From Acanthococcus lagerstroemiae (lineage: Eukaryota > Arthropoda > Insecta > Hemiptera > Eriococcidae), in assembly GCA_031841125.1 (NCBI GenBank), contig CM063114.1, positions 35,857,574 to 35,921,573 of the forward strand: DNA of 64,000 nt. Reading direction: 5' to 3'. Each line of letters opens with the position of its first letter. Within the stretch, counting starts at the first letter, position 1. Below the pieces are notes generated by a model. The model was given only the letters and a program-made list of their open reading frames with translations. It ran no database searches and was not told where the DNA came from. Positions 20,810 through 31,864 of this stretch are shown piece after piece. A program made the translations under genes and the position numbers.

Positions 20810-22620
20810 ACCTATGATTACCGAAGAACACCCCCAAAGGATTTGAGAGTGTGCAGCAATACCCAATACTTGATTACGATAGTGAAAATCCAACATCAGG
20901 TCATCAAAAGGTTGGTTTTTATTAACCTAGCCCAGCCCTAACCAGAGTCGGTAGCGTAACTCAAATATAAACACCAACACTAACAAACGAACAAAAAGGC
21001 GGCAGTGAGTATGGGCTCTGTCTCTGTGTTGAAAACAAATATTCGGAAAAATTTTGAATCCGTTTTACAGGAGTAGATTTTGAAAAATTAGTACATTCTT
21101 TATTATTCGTGATACGAAAAATCGATATTATATGAACATGTCTAGGAATCGTTTGGATAAATTTGTTCATTTTTCGTTCAGCATTACAAAAATAACTAGA
21201 CGAATCGACTCTGATTCCAATTTGAAAATAAAAATTCCTTGTTGAATCTCTTTTTCAATTCCAGTGTTTACTAATCAGTGTTGCTAGTTGAGAGGGAAAA
21301 ATATTTAAAATACAAAAATACATGTTAATGTAGCAACATCGAAGAAGGGAAAATGGAAAAATTGGACCACTGCCTGAAAATTTTTTTCTCATGTTCTCCA
21401 CTGGGGACAATTTTTCAAATTGGACCACTGCCTGAATTTTTTTTTATGTTCTCCACTGTGGACAATTGTTCCAATTGATCAATGTTTTTGTGTTCAAAAG
21501 GATTTGCTTCCTTTCGCTAGTGAAACGTTCTTGCTGTGAAGTTGCGGAAGAGTCCCGAGCTGGATATTTTTTGGACACAGTGTAGACCAAAATTATTTTC
21601 AATACATCACGGAGGTCACAGCCGGAGCAGGTAATTTTAAAATTCCCCGGCCCTGACCTTTTAGATTCGGAAATTTTGTTGACTTGTTTTCAGCTTTATC
21701 GAAATGCAGTTGTCCCCTTCGGGCTAATTGATTTCCTTTCAGCTGTCAATATGTCATCTCCTTGACAAGCGTTTGACTTTATCTATTTCTCGAAAAAAAG
21801 CTAGACCATTGTCTTCGCCGCCATTATACCTGTCGCTACGTCGATTTTGGGAATTTTATTTACAATATACTTGCCCAGTCGAGTGAATTTGGTTTACGAC
21901 TTACGTGTCTCATATTGGACGATTATCCCCACTACCCCACTCCCTGTATTCATGACCAATGGAAGTCAAGGTACATTTTGGGGGCTCGGTTACTCTGGAG
22001 ATTTCAAATTTCATCGCCGTCAGCTATGTTTCAGATTTTCGCGAGGAGAGGTGTTTTGGAATAGTGATGTTTACATGTTCATGTGCAAGTCTTGTGCATT
22101 TCGGATCCGATATGCGTGCATGTTCGTGTTCGTCGTATGTACTATGTACATATATGTTGGATTGGATGTTCACATTCGCTAAGTTGTGATGAAGTGTTGA
22201 TTTTGCATGCAGCTCAAGTTAGTGCTAGAATTCACCAAGCCGTTTCCAGTGAGTCGTGTCAATTTTGCATGTTGGAATAAGTTCCCCAACTAAATGATTG
22301 CTTGTGTCGTTTGACGGTTTGACTGATTGCTATAGTTGTCATTTGACTTATATTGGATGATTGCCGTTGTGTTGTAATATACTTTGTTAATTGTAGTATA
22401 CTTGGTTGATTGTCGTATTTTTGGATGTTTGTTGTTACTGGTTATGCATTTTTCTATCAGTGTTCAGTGATGTTCCCGGACTACTCCGCTGTAGTTTCAA
22501 GCTCCGAGCTCATTTCCATATTTTCGAATAATTTCGTTGTTTTATATATATTATATATATGGGTGGTTTCGGGGTAGTTTTTGAGTCAAATTGTTATAGG
22601 ATGATGCCGGCTGGTCACAA
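20810..22620. other. Gene-free stretch
   Basis: Contains the short tandem duplication at 21361-21478 and a TATATATATTATATATAT tract near 22541-22560. Open frames around 21847-22280 have no recognisable motif. Confidence 0.35.
21361..21478. repeat. Two-copy tandem repeat, 58-bp period
   Basis: ATTGGACCACTGCCTGAA starts at 21361 and again at 21419. Each copy is followed by a T-run, ATGTTCTCCACTG and GGACAATT. The second copy has small indels. Confidence 0.9.
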
Positions 22621-22639
22621 TCCCACCTTCTGTTACAAC

Positions 22640-22915
22640 AAATCTTGGGTCTTGAGATGATTCCAATAGTGACAACTGTTGGTAAAAGTCCTGTAATGGG
22701 ACGATTCCAGCAGGCTACTGGTGCCAATGGCAATACTTGTTGGTTGAAAGTCCTGTAATGGGACGATTCCAGCAAGCTACTGGCGGAAAGTCTCATACTG
22801 GTAGAAAGTCCTGGGACGATTCCAGTAGCAACAACTGTTGGTCGAAAGTCCTGTAATGGGATGATTCCAACAAACTACTGGTAGAAAGTCTCAGGATGAT
22901 TCTGGTTATGATCCA
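22640..22915. repeat. Minisatellite, variable 40-60-bp units
   Basis: The core GAAAGTCCTGTAATGGGACG followed by ATTCCAGCAxxCTACTGGT recurs about five times (22680, 22745, 22803, 22840, 22881), with unit length varying through an optional block such as GCCAATGGCAATACTTGTT. Frames that stay open across it, on the minus strand at 22551-22796, are by-products of the repeat. Confidence 0.88.
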
Positions 22916-22919
22916 ATCT

Positions 22920-23536
22920 ATTCCTTTAAATATCTAGGTATCCCGAGATCCAATCTCGGTAATTTCTTCTCGTGCTGGTAAAGTATTGTGATGAGTTTCT
23001 AAACAATAATTTATTGGGATGATGGATACAAAAATTTGAGCCGATGATGCACCCCATTCTCATTTTCTGGCCGAGTCGCGGGAGCTTCACTAGAACTTTG
23101 TTTATATTTAGATTACCGTAATTTTACTTTTCACCTTCGTTTACTTTTAAGTTACGTTATACGTTATTTTTCAGCTAGTTAATTTTTTATTTTAACCTAA
23201 GCTAATGCTAGTAACTAATTTTATACACGTTTTCTCCTAATTTTTAATTTTAACCTAGGCTATTGCTAGTTATTGGTGCTGCTAATTTTCTTTTTCAGTT
23301 TCTCGCATTGCTGTGTAGATTTAGAAATATTCGGTGAGTGACACTTTACTTGTTTCAAGTCATTTTAACGTCATAATTAATCGTATATCCTTGATTATTA
23401 ATCATGAAGTTACTAATTATTTTAAATCTGAGTTTGATAAGGACGTGTAAGATCGATGATGAATGTAATCAAGACCAGTTTGTATATTCTTTGCTAGCTT
23501 GATGGTTTTCATATATATGTATACTTAGATATGAGC
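22920..23536. other. Gene-free AT-rich stretch
   Basis: A short local repeat is visible: TTAATTTTTTATTTTAACCTA with GCTAxTGCTAGT occurs at about 23180-23210 and again at about 23248-23273. Nothing coding was recognised. Confidence 0.4.
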
Positions 23537-23638
23537 TTTTGATTCACACCCATGCTACCTTAGAGGGGAGATAGTGAATTTTTTCATTTGCTTTTGTACT
23601 TTCACCCGAATTTTGATACTGCAAAATTATTTTTACAC

Positions 23639-23800
23639 ATTCTGGTTGAACGATCTTATCCAGAGAATCTACTAGACCTGGCCGTTCATTCGTGGAAATG
23701 CTAATTCGAAGAAAACACCAAACACGAGCAGCTTTCGGATTTTCTTTGCGAAAGTTCTGGATTTCTTGAAATTTCCGCATCCATTGCACCTTAAATCACG
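23639..23800 (+). other. Exon-like unit U1 (162 bp)
   Basis: Preceded by ATTATTTTTACAC, which fills the place of an acceptor but ends AC rather than AG. It starts ATTCTGGTTGAACGATC and ends ATCACG before GTATGTGG. In the frame that is open in U3 and U4 it reads FWLNDLIQRIY, then a stop, then later SFRIFFAKVLDF. The broken acceptor and the stop suggest a decayed copy. Confidence 0.4.
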
Positions 23801-23861
23801 GTATGTGGCGTAATTTAGATTTTCATAGATTTGTAATGATACAGCAAAATTCTTTTTATAG

Positions 23862-24015
23862 CTTTTGATTGAACGATCATATCACCGAGGATCTACTACC
23901 ACGGAGATTCATGGAAGCACTTCTATGCAAACAACAAATACCGGCAGGTTTTGGATTTTCCCTGTGGATGTTTTTTGGATTCGTAGAACTTTCCAAAATT
24001 TGACGCTGATTAACG
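23862..24015 (+). other. Exon-like unit U2 (154 bp)
   Basis: Preceded by CTTTTTATAG and starting CTTTTGATTGAACGATC. It ends TTAACG before GTATGTGGTG, the same donor-like word as U1. It has stops in the frame that U3 and U4 keep open. One alternative frame is open: it starts at 23865, reads through CAxACxxxxxCAGGTTTTGGATTTTC and continues beyond the donor-like site. Confidence 0.4.
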
Positions 24016-24369
24016 GTATGTGGTGTAAGAATTTTGATTTTCATTTTTCGATATATTAGTGAATACGCGAGTTTTATTGGTCTTAGAGAGTGTATTGTTA
24101 CAGGAAATTTTGCCTTTTTTTCAGCTACCAAGTCTATCATAATGAACCTAACATCATTTGCTCAGTATTTTCCATTTTCCCCTTCCCCCCTTTTTTTTTC
24201 TTTATCAATTGGTATACTAACTTGGGTAATGAAACTGTGAAAAGATTCAACAGTTTCTTTTTGGTGTTACCCTGGGTAGGAGGTTGGTAGCTTCATGAGA
24301 CTACTTTCAGCAATATTCCGTAAAACTATTTTCATCAGTTATTTCCGTTCCCTCTGTCCAATCATTTGG

Positions 24370-24904
24370 GCTGTATATTATGCTCAGCGACCTTATCAGA
24401 ATTCAATTTAGAAATCTAATTAAAAATAAATTTTTCGAAGGGGTAAAAATTCTACTGATTTCTAACTAATTTCTATGGCATTATAAAGTTGACTCTTTTC
24501 TCATTGAAATCGAATTTAAATCATCCTTTCACAAAAATAGAATCTTGAATAATCAGATTAAAAGCAGAGTAGTCACCTATTAAAAACTTCTATTATGTCA
24601 CTGCGTCCAGCAAGAATATTTTGGAAGAATAGACATAACAAAATCTTTTTCTCATATAGCTGGTCGCATTTTGTAAAACAAGTTGAAGTATTCGGCGCCC
24701 TCTGGATCTGTTTACATCAAAATGACTCAAGACAACCTGAGTTTTTGAGAGAATCCTAGTATAGTATTGCAATCATGATTCCTGTAATAAGTAACTCTTT
24801 TTTAGTCTTCTTTGAGTACCCTCTCTGTTCATACTCTCATCATCACCCAGGACACTTTTGTCCTCATCCGCTCTTGCTCTTTCCATCGTCTATGTCATTC
24901 TTTC
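24370..24904. other. Gene-free AT-rich stretch
   Basis: Nothing recognised between the first duplicated block and the minisatellite. Confidence 0.4.
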
Positions 24905-25195
24905 CATTATCTGTTGCTCGCGCCGCTCTTTTCGTCGTCTGTCGCTCGCGCCGCTCTTTTTGTCGTCTGTCGCTCGCGCCGCTCTTTTTGTCGTCCATCG
25001 CTCTTTTCGTTGTCCATCGCTCGCGCCAATCTTTTCGTCGTTTTTTGCTCGCACTGCTCTTTTTGTCGCTCGCGTCGCTCTTTTTGTCGTCCGTTGCTCC
25101 TTTTGTCGTCCGTCGCTCCTTTCGTTGCCCGTTGCTCTTTTTGTTGCCCGTTACTCTTTTCGTTGTCCGTCGCTCGCGCCACCTTTTCCATCATC
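24905..25195. repeat. GC-rich minisatellite, 28-bp unit with shorter variants
   Basis: CTCGCGCCGCTCTTTT(T/C)GTCGTC repeats at 24917, 24945 and 24973 (exactly 28 bp apart). It continues as 20-30-bp variants (GTCGTCCATCGCTCTTTTC, GTTGCCCGTTGCTCTTTTTG) to about 25195. Because stop codons are rare in the unit, all three forward frames and one reverse frame stay open over it. The unit length is not a multiple of three, so this is a repeat and not a protein. Confidence 0.93.
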
Positions 25196-25199
25196 TATG

Positions 25200-25950
25200 C
25201 CACTTGTTCTATCATTCCCGGCCCCCAAAAATCACGTTTTCCCAGAAAGCATGTTTCCCTGGTCCTCGCAGTCCTGAAATCTAGATTGGACAATGGGACA
25301 CATGCCATAGTTCTCTTCCTCTTATGAATAAAATTCACTAATCCTATTCTAATACAATTTTGATTATAAATAATTCATGAATTTTTCCAGATGGTACTCG
25401 GTTTACATAGTTTCAAGTTTATTGAATTCGAATCTGAGGTTAGTTTTCACATACAAACCCCCAAGTGAGATGAGACTATATTTTTCATTTTTTCACAATC
25501 CATTTAGCGGTTCCTAGGTGAATGAATTTGCTTTTTGAAGGGTTCTGGAATCAAGTAATTGAATTTCCAAAAAATTATCATTTGGCCTTAGTCCTCACGA
25601 GTGACACTTACCCAGGTTTACCCAACATTGCAATCTTACTATAAGTGTCAATTCACTTTCTTCTTCTCTTCTCTCCCTCTCTTTCCACATAGTTTTGGAT
25701 AGGGATGTATAACCTTTCGAGATTGCATTCAATTCATAGGATTTCAAGGTCACAGAGGTTAGTTTTCACCCCTCCTCCCTCCCTGTGAAGCTAACAAGAG
25801 AGGCTGAGACCAAATTTCACTATATAGATGATATTCCAAGGTTTGATTTCGAAACCCGATTCGAGTGTTACGAGAGGGAGCCAAATCTTAGCATTCAACT
25901 TACATACCGAAAAACATTGTTTGGCATGACCACCTCTCGATGACAATTAC
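25200..25950. other. Gene-free stretch with a local duplication
   Basis: A block at about 25412-25500 (ATTGAATTCGAATCTGAGG, GTTAGTTTTCAC, GAGACTATATTT) is repeated about 310 bp further on at 25722-25830 (ATTCAATTCATAGG, AGAGGTTAGTTTTCACCC, GAGACCAAATTTCACTATAT). No coding sequence was seen. Confidence 0.45.
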
Positions 25951-26056
25951 CTTTGATTCATACTCGTGCTGCCTCACAGGAGATAGAACTATTTAAAATT
26001 AATTTTTTCACAAGCTATTTTTTTCGAATTTTGATACTGCAAATTTACTTTTGCAG

Positions 26057-26209
26057 CTTCTGGTTGAACAATCGTATCTTTGAAGACTCATTAGGCTTCG
26101 CCGTTATTTCGTGGAAACGCTGCTGCGATGCAAACAGAGAATACAGCTGTTTGTGGATTTTCTCCCAGGAAATTCGAATCTATCGAATTTCTCAGATGGT
26201 GAACTCACG
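26057..26209 (+). other. Exon-like unit U3 (153 bp)
   Basis: Preceded by a pyrimidine-rich TTTACTTTTGCAG and followed by GTTCTAGG. It is open from edge to edge in one frame, which starts FWLNNRIFEDSLG and ends near RISQMVNS. No known domain was recognised. It shares FWLN(N/D)R with U4. Confidence 0.4.
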
Positions 26210-26294
26210 GTTCTAGGTTACAAAATTTATTTTATTTTCCACGAACTTTCTTGTATCACTTCGAATTTTGATACTGAACTCTTTCTTTTTACAG

Positions 26295-26449
26295 TTTTTG
26301 GTTGAACGATCGTATGTTTGAAAAGATTCACAGACCTCAACCGATGATTCGTCGAAGCCCTTCGGTACAAGCAACGAATATCAGTAAGTTTCGAATTTTC
26401 TTCGCAAGAGTTCTTAATTTTCTTAACATTCGCCATAACCTGGATAATG
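26295..26449 (+). other. Exon-like unit U4 (155 bp)
   Basis: Preceded by TTTCTTTTTACAG and followed by GTATTTG. It is open from edge to edge in the same frame as U3, reading FWLNDRMFEKIHRPQP, then SKFRIFFARVLNFLNI. A second donor-like site, ATCAGTAAGTTT, lies inside at about 26383. No domain was recognised. Confidence 0.4.
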
Positions 26450-27486
26450 GTATTTGTTGTAATTTCGTATATTCAAAGGCTCGATTTGTCACTGAATACA
26501 TCAACTGAAGTTCAATTATATTTTTGTTTCACTTATTTTTTTATTTTTGGAATTAGGATTTCTTTCCACTTACCTAGTCTGTCATCATATTGGCGTGGAA
26601 CTTTTTTATTCGTTACTCGACGAATATTTTTCTCTTCTCCCCCCCCCTTCACTTCCTTTCTTAACTAGCATCTTTGCATGAGTACTATAACGTATTTAGT
26701 AGTTCCGTATAAACTTTTAGTATCATTTTCTGTGCCCTCCCCACCCACTACTTTCAGTTAAAGTCAAAGGAATATTTAAAGGGCTCATATTAGGATTTTG
26801 GAGGGCAAATTGAGGTCGAAACAAAAATTTGATACCATAAATTCTGTATAATTTCTGAGCAAAGTCCAATTGGTTGATCTGAACTCAAGTGTTTGTGACC
26901 CAAATTGGAGTCTGAACACAACTTGAATACAATTTCTAAGACGAAGAAAAACCCATTTCAATACCGGGCTCAATGTTTTTGGCGAAGTCAAATTTAGCCC
27001 TTGTCGGGTTTGTGGACCCAATCTAGATGAAATCGAAAATCTGATCAAATATACGTGCCATTTTCAACATTATCATACTCTTAAAATGAATCCAGGCGCA
27101 GAATGAATTTGATAGCAGAATTGTGCATGTAGACACATCTATGACTGTCTGACTTTAAATACACCTTACAATTTGGGGGAAAAATTCATAAACTGTCAGT
27201 TTTTATCTAGTGTGGAATAGGATAGTCCGTATTTTCGATTATTGATTTTTAATGAGTTCTCCTATCAGTAGCTGGTGTTGCGTCTGCTGGAATTTTTACA
27301 GGTGTTCGCAGTTTTAAAGGACGAGTCTTATTGTCTTGATACATGTACAGATTCCTTTTGTTTTTAGCAAGAACAGTCTTACTTTACTTGGCCGAAAAAA
27401 TAGAAAAATTTGACATTGGTTCCTTTTCATGGAGGAAAATGAGAGCTTCAATAACTTTGTTCCTTTCAAGGAAGAATGGAGATTTT

Positions 27487-27640
27487 TTATTCACGAAAGA
27501 GAAAAGATTATTGTCTTCCCTTTTTCCAAGGGAATGAACAAGTTTTTTCTCATGAAGACTGGAACGAAGTTCTTATTCACGAAAGAGAAGGGATAATTTT
27601 CTTTATTTAAGGGAATGAACACGATTTTCTTGATAAATAA
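27487..27640. repeat. Two-copy tandem repeat, 86-bp period
   Basis: TTATTCACGAAAGAGAA starts at 27487 and 27573. Both copies are followed by AAGGGAATGAACA and a T-rich end. Confidence 0.85.
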
Positions 27641-27950
27641 AACTAAAGTTTTCCTTTTTAGCCAAATTATAGGGTCGAATCGAAAATCTGATGAGATTTT
27701 CGTAATTAAAATACCCTACACTGATGGTGTTACAATTTTTTACCCTAATCAATTTGACCCCTCAGGAGGAGAGAAAGTCAAATTTGAGACAAATGATGCT
27801 GGATCTTACGAAGATAGTCTTTTGTCGCGCATTGATCCGATACTTTATTCCAAAGATACTCAAATGGGGGAAATTCACTGGACATCAGCCTGTAAAGAAA
27901 GGTCTCCTGTCATAGGCGTAAACATAGGGGAATAGATAAGACAGAGAAAA

Positions 27951-28008
27951 TTTTTGGAGGAATAGTTTAAAGGGTCAAATTTTTGGGGGAATAGTTTCCA
28001 GGGTCAGA
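27951..28008. repeat. Two-copy tandem repeat, 29-bp period
   Basis: TTTTTGGxGGAATAGTTT followed by AGGGTCA occurs at 27951 and 27980. Confidence 0.85.
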
Positions 28009-31000
28009 CAAGACAGAGGCATTTTTTAAGCTATCTGCGCCATTGCAAGTGATCGGCCTCAGTAAGTAAAAATCTTTAAGATTTATGTGAAATAATTGGC
28101 TAACTGAGCTCAATTTTAATAATGAAGTGTCCATAGAAGCGTGATAAGTCTGGCACACTGGATAATAAAGTAAATGATGGTTATATGTGTACTCTGTACT
28201 GATACATAATTGGAAAGGTTTTAACTGAACATCACCGACAGAATATGTCAGACATGGTATGTGAAGTAATATTTGGATTACTCGAACTCACGAACTATTC
28301 AAAATTCATTGCTATACGAATATCGAATTCGTTAGCTGTGCTACGTAAAGAGCTTTTGAGCGATGCTTTTTGCGCCAAATTCGACATCGGCGATCACGTT
28401 ACTTAATAATAAAATGAAATTATTACACTCCAGTCGATTCTTCGCCTTTACCCTCATACGAGAGTATATTTTCCGAGAGTATCTTTTCCGTAATGTACCT
28501 AGTTGAAAGTACTTCTTATACTCGAATATAATATAGAAAAGGGCAACATTATCGTTTTAACTTCGCCAGTTCCAACTATCCCGGTATTAACCGAAGAGTG
28601 AATTTTGCTTTCTATCTTGGCGGTGAAAGTAGGAATTTCATATACACGAACTATTCGAACCACGAAGTACAATACCAAATTCATTAGAACTTTATTAAAA
28701 TACGTTGCTCGAGTTGGGATCTATGAGGAAAACATTTACTTTTACCAAGTGTATGACAAAGGTAGGAAAATGTCGAAATCTGTAGTCTGTACCCTCAGTT
28801 GTATATATTAAGGGTGAAGTCTAGAAAATTAATTCCGACATGAAGTATACCGCTGTATCGCGAATTCAAAAGAACTCATTGCATTTTAAACATCACCGCT
28901 TTCTTCAGAATAACTAAATTTACAAAACTTCATCGATAAATAATGCGAGAAAAAAGAAAAGAGGAACGTATGTGACGAATGTGAACGAGTTAATGCGTTG
29001 ATCGACCGTAAGAAATCAAAAGAGGTAGAATGATGAATGTGGATCCGAAAGATATAGTTTAGTTGTGGTAGACTGAAAAAAGAAATATTAGAGTCGAGCA
29101 TTCATCTTTTTAAGTGGCCATTTAATCTTCCGAATCAACTGAGATTAAGTCAGATAAAGTCGCGTAGAAGTGTTAACCTTATTTTATCTTCATTCATTCA
29201 CAATTTTTTCCTGACAATTTGATGTTAGAATCGATTCAGACTGAAATTGGGGATTCCTTGCCATCTCATACGGGCGCTCAGTCAAAAAACCACAAAGAAG
29301 TACAACTTTTCTGAATGCCATTATGAGTCAGAAATTCAGTGTGCGAGTTCTGGTAGCGGTAAGTTCAAATTCGAGGCCGATTTTTTGGTTTTATAATTTA
29401 ACAGGAGTAAAGGACATGTAGCCTAAAATTGAAAAAGATACAAATAAAGATTCAAGCTCATTGGATTTTACACGAATACTATAATAATTTGGAATATAAT
29501 CCAGAAATATCGCGTAAGTGGGGAGATCATAACTAACATTCTACATACTGCAGATAGGGAGTTTGGGGAGCTTAACCCTCTAAATCCGTTGGAAGATCTC
29601 CAAAATATTGAATAAAATACAAATGAAAGAATTTCCAGCATTACTCTCATATTTGTAAGACCCTTCCCCAAGAGCTCCCCAAATCAAAGTCGGCTATTCG
29701 CTCAACACAGAACGTACGGAGCGAAAATTGAATTTCGGACATAGTTCCAAAGGTACAGGGTTTTGAAAATGGGAAGAATTCTGACTACAATGTGGTGGAA
29801 CTGGGGACAAATTGGTGAAACAGGTTCAAAAATACAGGGATCGAAAGTGGCTCGAAGGAGGTCAATAGCAAAAAAGTGAGTCAATAAAATGTTTATCAAT
29901 TTTGATCCTTTTTTTCATAATTTAATTATCTTGGGACATGTAAATGAGAAAAATCCGAAATTTTTTTATTGGGTCCCCTCTCCCCTTTGAGCTTATTCCT
30001 ATTACGTCTGAGAGATAGTCTTATGGACCCAGGCTGACCAGGCTTATCTGAGTCTGGAAGCGCAAATAGCCAACTTGAAATGAAGGGCCTTAACGGGGCT
30101 GACCAGTATCCCAATAATGCTGAAAATTTTTGCGCTAGTACAATTTTTCATTTTTTAGGGGGAGGGGTGGGGAACTTTTAAAAGATTTAAGGGAGTAAGC
30201 CCTTCCAGCCTCCCCGATTTGCGCCCGTGGTTGTACACATTTTCTCGTTTGGAACACAAAAATACAAATTAATACACAACTCTTCTAGATACTTTTCATC
30301 CCCCTCCCTAAGAAAAGTTTGCTCTCTATTTTTTATTTAAGGGAAGAACCATGTATGAGAGTTGAAAGTGTCCACACAAAAATGTGCAATTAAAATGCTA
30401 TTGTTTGTAGCCAATTTCTTCCGATCGATGGTATTTACTGTAAATAATGGCACGTCCTCGAAAGTACATCAAATTTTGGTACTTCTGAAACTGAATGTGC
30501 AAAAATTCACAGATTATTTTTCTGTGTAATGCGCATTTCTTTCCTTGAAAAAAGGTTTCCGCTTCCGGTATAGTTCGAGGAGGGAGCATGTATGAAGCTT
30601 CTTTAAATTCGGTACAGTATGTCCACAACTTTTCTTTTTCAGCATAAGCAATGGTTTACGATTTGAAGTACAAAACCGGCGATAGAAGTATTCACGTCCA
30701 CAGCTGGGGGATTTCCTAAGGGAAAAGTTTAGAGGACTTTTTTGTTGTTCATCCGGTTATCGTGGACAAGATAGCCGAAAATGTAGGTCATTTATAAATA
30801 TGCCTGGGCGATGAGAAGCTTTATTGGATACCACAAGGCCCCACTTTGTATGCATATAGATTTGGAACGTACATTAAAATTTCAAAATTTATCACACTCT
30901 TGCCACTGTCTAGAAGTGTTTTAAAGAAGTCGTGAAAAGCCCTGAACTAATTTAGAAAATCTGTAAGGAGTCTCAAAGTATTTGACATGAGTCTAAAAAT

Positions 31001-31499
31001 CTTAAAACAGGTAACAGTAAAGAAGTTTCGAAGGTCTCCAAGTGGGATTAAAAAATCTAAAAGATCTTTAAAAACACATACATGTGCCGAAACTTAAGCG
31101 AGTCCGAAAGAGTGTTAGATGATGAACGTGTCTTGAAACAGCTGAAACTTTGGTGCAAAAGTATTAAATACGTCTTAAAGTGTTTTAAGCGAGCCTATAT
31201 AAGAGCCTTGAATTTATTTACCTAAGTCAGGAAGAATATGAACAGCACTTAAGTCTTCCGAAACAATTGAAGAGCAGTTTTCCAGACTGCTCTCGTTCCA
31301 TTTTTGCAAAAATTGAGTCAGCAGCGCCATCTATTTGTCCGAGTAGTCAACTATCCATAAGTAGAACGATCGTACTGAAAATGGATATATTTTGGTATGC
31401 CCTAAGCATTCAAAGTTGAGGATGATAAAAAGTGATAATCCAAATGTGTACTAACAGACGGCAACTCAGTGATGTGATTCTTGTTATCAGTGTTCTTAG

Positions 31500-31720
31500 A
31501 CATAACAAAATAAAATCACAAAATCATAATTAAATTTTCAAAATTTTGTCATATGACAAAACCCTTATATCATTTTTTGTCAGAACCATTTCGTCAATGA
31601 CGTAACAAAAAAAATTAATCCAATGACAATAAAATTGTGTTATGACATTTTGTCAACGATTAAATGATGAACTATGCTATAACTGATAATAAATTATGCG
31701 AAGCGACATGACAAAAAGGA
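31500..31720. repeat. TGTCA/TGACA-rich repeat with an 18-bp palindrome
   Basis: TTTTGTCATATGACAAAA (31544-31561) is a perfect palindrome. It is surrounded by ATAACAAAATAAAATCAC, TTTTGTCAGAAC, TTATGACATTTTGTCAAC and GACATGACAAAAAG. The wording is close to 15680-15860. Confidence 0.55.
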
Positions 31721-31864
31721 TGTTTGATCGAAAAATGAAGTGAGCAATGTTATAGTACAGGTTTCGTATTACCTACCTTCCCACGATGAAAGAAAAAATA
31801 GTTGTGCACTCAGTGGGCTATCATCGAAGTTAGAAAAAAAAGAAAAGAAAAGGAAAAAAACAAG

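Larger units (their letters stand above)
23537..24360. repeat. Duplicated block, copy 1
   Basis: Shares order and wording with 25951-26765 at a constant offset of about 2.42 kb. Both have GATTCAxACxCxTGCT, then a TTTTGATACTGCAAA word, two ~155-bp units, a CAGCTACCAAGTCTATCAT / TTACCTAGTCTGTCATCAT word and a C-rich tract, with TTCCGTxxAAACT at the end. Each block contains two related units (23639-23800 and 23862-24015 here) with splice-site-like edges. Divergence is high, so the duplication is old. No flanking element explains it. Confidence 0.72.
25951..26765. repeat. Duplicated block, copy 2
   Basis: Partner of 23537-24360. Its two internal units, at 26057-26209 and 26295-26449, both remain open in the same frame and both have consensus AG acceptors, so this copy looks better preserved than copy 1. 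Confidence 0.72.
26780..31500. other. Long stretch without recognisable genes
   Basis: Two small tandem duplications are listed separately (27487-27640 and 27951-28008). An open frame at 27615-27935 (106 codons) has no motif I recognise. Between 30900 and 31260, words of the GTCTxxAAAxxTxTTAAA type recur loosely. A perfect-stem hairpin AGAGCAG...CTGCTCT sits at 31271-31293. No transposon proteins were found. Confidence 0.35.

Noticed and set aside
22640..22915. CRISPR array
   Set aside because: Unit lengths vary, the spacers are themselves repeated, and the window is eukaryotic. This is a minisatellite.
24775..25327. Overlapping open frames of about 140-170 codons on the plus strand
   Set aside because: They are produced by the 28-bp CTCGCGCC minisatellite, whose unit lacks stop codons. 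All three forward frames are open at once and the unit length is not a multiple of three.
29990..30235. hAT-like MITE ending in TTTGCGCCCGTGG
   Set aside because: A matching opposite end and an 8-bp duplication could not be found.
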